Assembly (NCBI GenBank): GCA_025345505.1
Contig: JANVCC010000071.1
Span: 967,832-1,031,831 of the forward strand
Length of the DNA stretch: 64,000 nt
Reading direction: 5' to 3'
DNA from: Todiramphus chloris collaris
Taxonomy: Eukaryota > Chordata > Aves > Coraciiformes > Alcedinidae
Part shown: positions 60,030 to 64,000 of the stretch, piece by piece
Layout of the letters: the number at the start of each line of letters is the position of its first letter
Position numbering within the stretch: position 1 is the stretch's first letter
The notes under the pieces: model-generated
What the model saw: only the letters and a program-made list of their open reading frames with translations
What the model was told of the DNA's origin: nothing
Database searches by the model: none
Position numbers and translations under genes: made by a program

Positions 60030-63000
60030 AGAAAAGCCAAGACGCGTTCCCAGCCATGAATGGCAATTCCCCCAAAGCCTGGCTGTGTGACGCAGAGACC
60101 GGAGATGCTTTACAGGCCTTGCTCTGTTCGAAACCCGATTATTCCCGACTGACCTGCTGGGTACTTAGTCATGGTCCTTCAAGTTGTTTTAAGAGGAGAA
60201 AAATATTATTATTAGGAGAAGCTGTGCTAGAACAGTACAGCAACGACAGCCAGTGCTTTGATAATGCCTGTGGTGAGGTAAGTGAGCCAGAGGGTAAAGC
60301 AGCATTCTGGTAACATTTCTTGCATGCAAAGCAGAGCTGTCTCTAATGGGAAGGTCAGGCTCTTGCTATAGGTTGGGATAAACCACACGAAAACGGTACA
60401 TTTTTGACGGCTACTCCTCGATAAAAATAGCTGCAGTTACGCACATGCATCGCTGAAAGCGGAAAGGAAATGCAAAGCTGCCCTGAGTGCGGGTGCTTCG
60501 AGGAGGGGAAGAGAGGAGGGGGATTCCTGGTTTAATTTGGAGAGGGGGTGAGCAGCCGGGCACAGAAGGAAAGTCAAATGCAACCGTGTCTGTCTTGTGG
60601 GGAGGCAGAGACATAGAGCGAGTTGTGCTGATGTACAAAAGGTTCGGAGGTGCTGGTTTAGGCTGTGGGTTTCTCCATGACACAGCCACGGAAAGAAAAT
60701 CACCTCAGGGATTCTTGACTCCAGCACCAGTTTCATCCCAACAAGAGCAGTCTACAGCATCTCCCACCATGGTCAAGAAGCCAGAGCATCGACAGCTCCA
60801 CACTCTGGGAGGTCCCCTGACTCACTTAGTGGAGGAAGGTGACCAAGTTTCATGGCATCGCTGCCTGTCTTCCTGGGAATCACCTTTGGGAACCTGCTCT
60901 GCCTTCAGAACTTGTCAATGTTGCATCAGCACTAACACAGGATCCTCCCGAGAGCTGCATTTCCAACCCTTCCAGCGCCACACGCTTCTCTGCACACAAA
61001 CAGCACGTTCCATTAGCCCAAATTACTTTTGTTTGCAAAGGAAGACATACCAAAGCAGAAAGAACAAAAACAACACCTCTTGCCCAGGATAACACAGTTT
61101 CTGTGTTTTCTGGCTCACTTTCCACAACTGCAACAGTTTTTGAAGATAAAAATACCCCAGAAATGGTCTACGGTGCACGGAGCAGAATTCGATCCAAGGA
61201 CCACACAAACCAGATGATGCCTTCGCTGCAGAAACAGAGGGCACGAGGAGAGCACCTTTCTGAGACACATCCTGCTCCATCAACTGCAAAAATAGCAGAG
61301 AAAACCTCTCTCCTAGAACACATTTCATTCTGCATTAAACGTTATGGCTTCTGAGAGCTGCTCCCGTGCAAAACCAACACTGTTCCTCGTGAAACAATGC
61401 ATCAAACCCACAGATGGGAATTGGCTCTCCTGGCAGCACAGCCAAGAAAAAGAAAATATCTCCCTTTTTTCCCCTCCTGTAACAAATGGCCTCTTTCCCC
61501 AGTCATCTGCGTAGCATTTAAAGATTAATGTCTTATGTGGCACGACACAAGAGTCGTTTGCTTCCTTTTAAGAAAGCTTAAAGCCCTTTAGAGACCAGGT
61601 TCTACTTTCAGAGTTATCTGTCTACAGAGCAAACACACTTCGGATGCTCAGCCAGTTTCTCTGAAGAACGGGTTGGCTAAATGAAGGGTTACCAAGTGTG
61701 ATCTTAACGGACTTTGCTTAGCTTCTGATTGGCTTTCATCTAGTTTATTGTCTGTTCTTTACATTTGCAAACGACCTGGACTGTGAACAGAGCCTTGGAT
61801 GGAAAGCCAATCTGCAGGCAGCAAGGAGAGGTTGTGCTGTTTAATGGGCAAGGACCCTGAAGCGCGTTGCACGCTGCCACTCCTCCATCTACTGCCTGTC
61901 ATTCCCTGGCTGTCGGGTGTCCATCAAATGAGGGTAAAGATGCAGTTCCCAGGAACCCCACACACCAAATTGCTCTGGATAAGTGGCATCAGCCTTTGCT
62001 CTAAGTGACTCCAGGCTCTCCACTTGCTCTCCAAACCACTCTCCAGCCCCTATGACCCAGGACGCGTGTACTGCATCCTCACCTTTGTTGGCAAGGAAAG
62101 CCCAGACAAGAAGTTAAGGTTACAGTCCTTGACTTTCAGCTCACTTCTGACTACCCTCAGCCTGTGCCATCCCTCGGTCTCCCCTGTCTTGCTGAGCTGG
62201 CGTGCAGCTGCCAGTAACACCAGTAAAACACCTGCAGGAGTCCCAGGCAGAAGCTGCTTCTGGGAAATATTAGCGATTATTCTGATTATTCTATCAGAGT
62301 GACAGGATGGGCAGACTGACAGAGCCAAGCGACGGGCTGTGCATTGCCTGCTCTGCAGAGACCCGTGGCAACGCAGAGCAAATGTACCAGGAAATTCCTC
62401 AGAGGCTTTCTTGTTAAACGAGAAAGAAAAATAATGGAGGAGGCCGCCAAACTCCGGCTGGTTCTAACTGGAAGAGCCCAATTGCCTCCAAACCTCTTTT
62501 CTGGTTGGCGCTGGTATTTTTCCTTCCACAGGATGTTTGGAAATGTATACCTTTGTTTTGAAAGGGACCGCAGCTCTGCCCCCTGGGATTGCTCCTGGGG
62601 CAAGCCACGGCCTTATGCCAGGGAGCCAGGGAGCTCTCCCGAGCGCGGGAAGCTGGCAGGGGACGTTTTCCACTCCCTTCAAGACCTTTGTGGGCTGCCA
62701 GAGCAAAGCGGAGGGGCCGTGGCGTAATAGAAACCTTGTCCCCAGAGAGGAAATGCGAACAGAATCCTGCCCTGTCTGGAGGCCCTTGAGTTTTCAGGAG
62801 GGGAAAGGTGACTTACTCTGTTTGTACAGTTGCAGTTACAGAAACGGCTTCGCAAAAGGATAAAATAAAAGAAATAAAAGCACAGGCACTTCCCCTCACA
62901 GCTCCCTCTTTGTCTTGTGAGCCTTATTTGCTGCCACAGAGAAGTTTTGCTGATGTTAGAACTACGCAAGGGCTGCAGCTCCTGGAGGGGAAGAAGGGGT

Positions 63001-64000
63001 CTGGGCTGCGTTGGATGGGGACAGGGACACTGGGGGGGAGCCCAGCAGAGTCCCTGGCCCGCACAGCAAACCAGAACCTGCCTGCTTTGACCCTCACTCG
63101 CCCCGTGCTGTGCCTCAGTCGAGTTCCTCTAGCTTCAGAGGGGTCTCTCCTGATCAACATCAGCAGAGCATAGCTGCCTGGCCCTTCTGCTGCCACAGCT
63201 TGGGCTTTTCCTACAGCAGAGGCAGGATCAGGCTCCGAGCAAGAGCAGAATTAGGCCTTCTGAGGCTCTCTCCAGACGAAGGCTGCAGAATTTGGTCTTT
63301 TTGTCAGGACTTGGGTGTAGCTGCTTTCCCCCCCCAACCACACACACTGCCTCTTTCCAGCTGGGAGAATAACACTTTGGCGAGTCAATGATAAAATGGT
63401 TTAATGCAATAAACATGAATCTGTCAGACTCAAGTGTCCTAAAATATTCCAGGCTGCAAAGGCAGGACCAACAGCGAGCTTGTTGATACAGCCTCAAGCC
63501 AGAACTAATCAGACATAGACACCATTTGCTTTCAATAGAAATTATATTCAAGAGGGCTGCTTCCTGCTTGCAGGGAGGGATGGGAGGCACAGCAGAGGGA
63601 TGTGGCAGGCTGAAGGCACAGCACAGGGGTGCAGTGGCTTGCAGGGAAAGAGGCTCCCCCTTCGAGTAGAGATCCTGCTGACTCAGCTCGCAGCTGAAGA
63701 TCTTCCCGGGAAGTGAAAAACATACAAATAAATAAAAGAGACCTTTTTGTGCGCGGGGTTGTAAATAACGGCACAAAAGCAGACTCAGCAGCCGACAGGC
63801 TGGGGCTATAAAACTGCACATGTTCGTGCTGCATCAGGACAGGCAAACAGTCCTTTACCTCCTTGATCTGGCACAGAGATAATATTAATTAGCCTTTCAA
63901 GTGGCCCTTTGATGCCCAGGAAAGCCAGTGTCGCTGGGTTCTGGAGTCTCTGCGGGCAGGCGCAGAAAAGACCTGGCAGGAATTCAGTGCAGATGCTTTC
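60030..64000. other. Non-coding stretch, no gene recognised
   Basis: Single-copy sequence to the right edge. AT-rich blocks with TTTAATGCAATAAACATG (about 63400) and GATAATATTAATTAGCC (about 63878) look enhancer-like. The frames 60487-61092 and 63228-63821 show no recognisable domain. No repeat copy is recognised here. Confidence 0.5.

Noticed and set aside
60487-61092. 201-codon plus-strand frame
   Set aside because: No domain, and a second overlapping plus frame of similar length is also open.
1-64000. CRISPR arrays, operons and bacterial-type systems
   Set aside because: The window is vertebrate nuclear DNA; no regularly spaced repeats or compact gene clusters occur.

Overview
The window looks like bird nuclear DNA, though the species cannot be read from it. 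The evidence is three 5'-truncated CR1 LINE copies with the avian-type 3' tail (GATTCTGTGATT, or its complement AATCATAGAATC), a solo LTR of a type common in birds, low repeat content with a few very old MIR-like SINE remnants, and orphan CpG-rich patches in moderately GC-rich sequence. There are two 10-N placeholder gaps.

Only one protein-coding gene can be supported. At the left edge, on the + strand, an intact 87-codon frame (586-849) encodes a small ubiquitin-like protein that I recognise as TINCR (TINCR ubiquitin domain containing), a locus first described in human as a long non-coding RNA. Everything to its right, about 63 kb, has no recognisable coding exon on either strand. The longest open frames there are GC-driven chance frames, or lie over CpG islands, repeats or sequence gaps.

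Layout: 1-850, TINCR and its 5' flank. 850-11950, single-copy non-coding DNA. 10.63-10.79 kb, a gap-bearing minisatellite. 12.0-12.6 kb, a CpG-rich patch. 15.14-15.75 kb, a solo LTR. 19.9-20.28 kb, a CpG island. 22.2 kb, a possible untranslated exon. 23.1 and 28.4 kb, CR1 copies. 29.6-30.2 kb, an AT-rich homeodomain-motif block joined to a CpG island. 31.6-32.0 kb, MIR remnants. 34.8-35.25 kb, CR1. 36.2-36.6 kb, an AT-rich putative enhancer. 42.17 kb, a tandem duplication. 42.4-42.9 kb, a CpG island followed by an AT-rich block. 43.5, 46.1, 49.4 and 53.8-54.3 kb, further enhancer-like blocks. 57.6 kb, a 32-bp tandem repeat. 59.52 kb, a gap. 59.88-60.02 kb, a dense cluster of GATA motifs.

From memory of mammalian gene order, TINCR lies between SAFB2/SAFB and the 5' end of PTPRS. 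If that order holds here, this desert would be the upstream regulatory territory or 5' untranslated exon territory of PTPRS. That is inference: no PTPRS coding exon is visible. I found no novel enzymatic, defence or mobile system. The points most worth checking are the conserved TINCR frame with its unusual 3' end, the orphan CpG islands and the GATA cluster.
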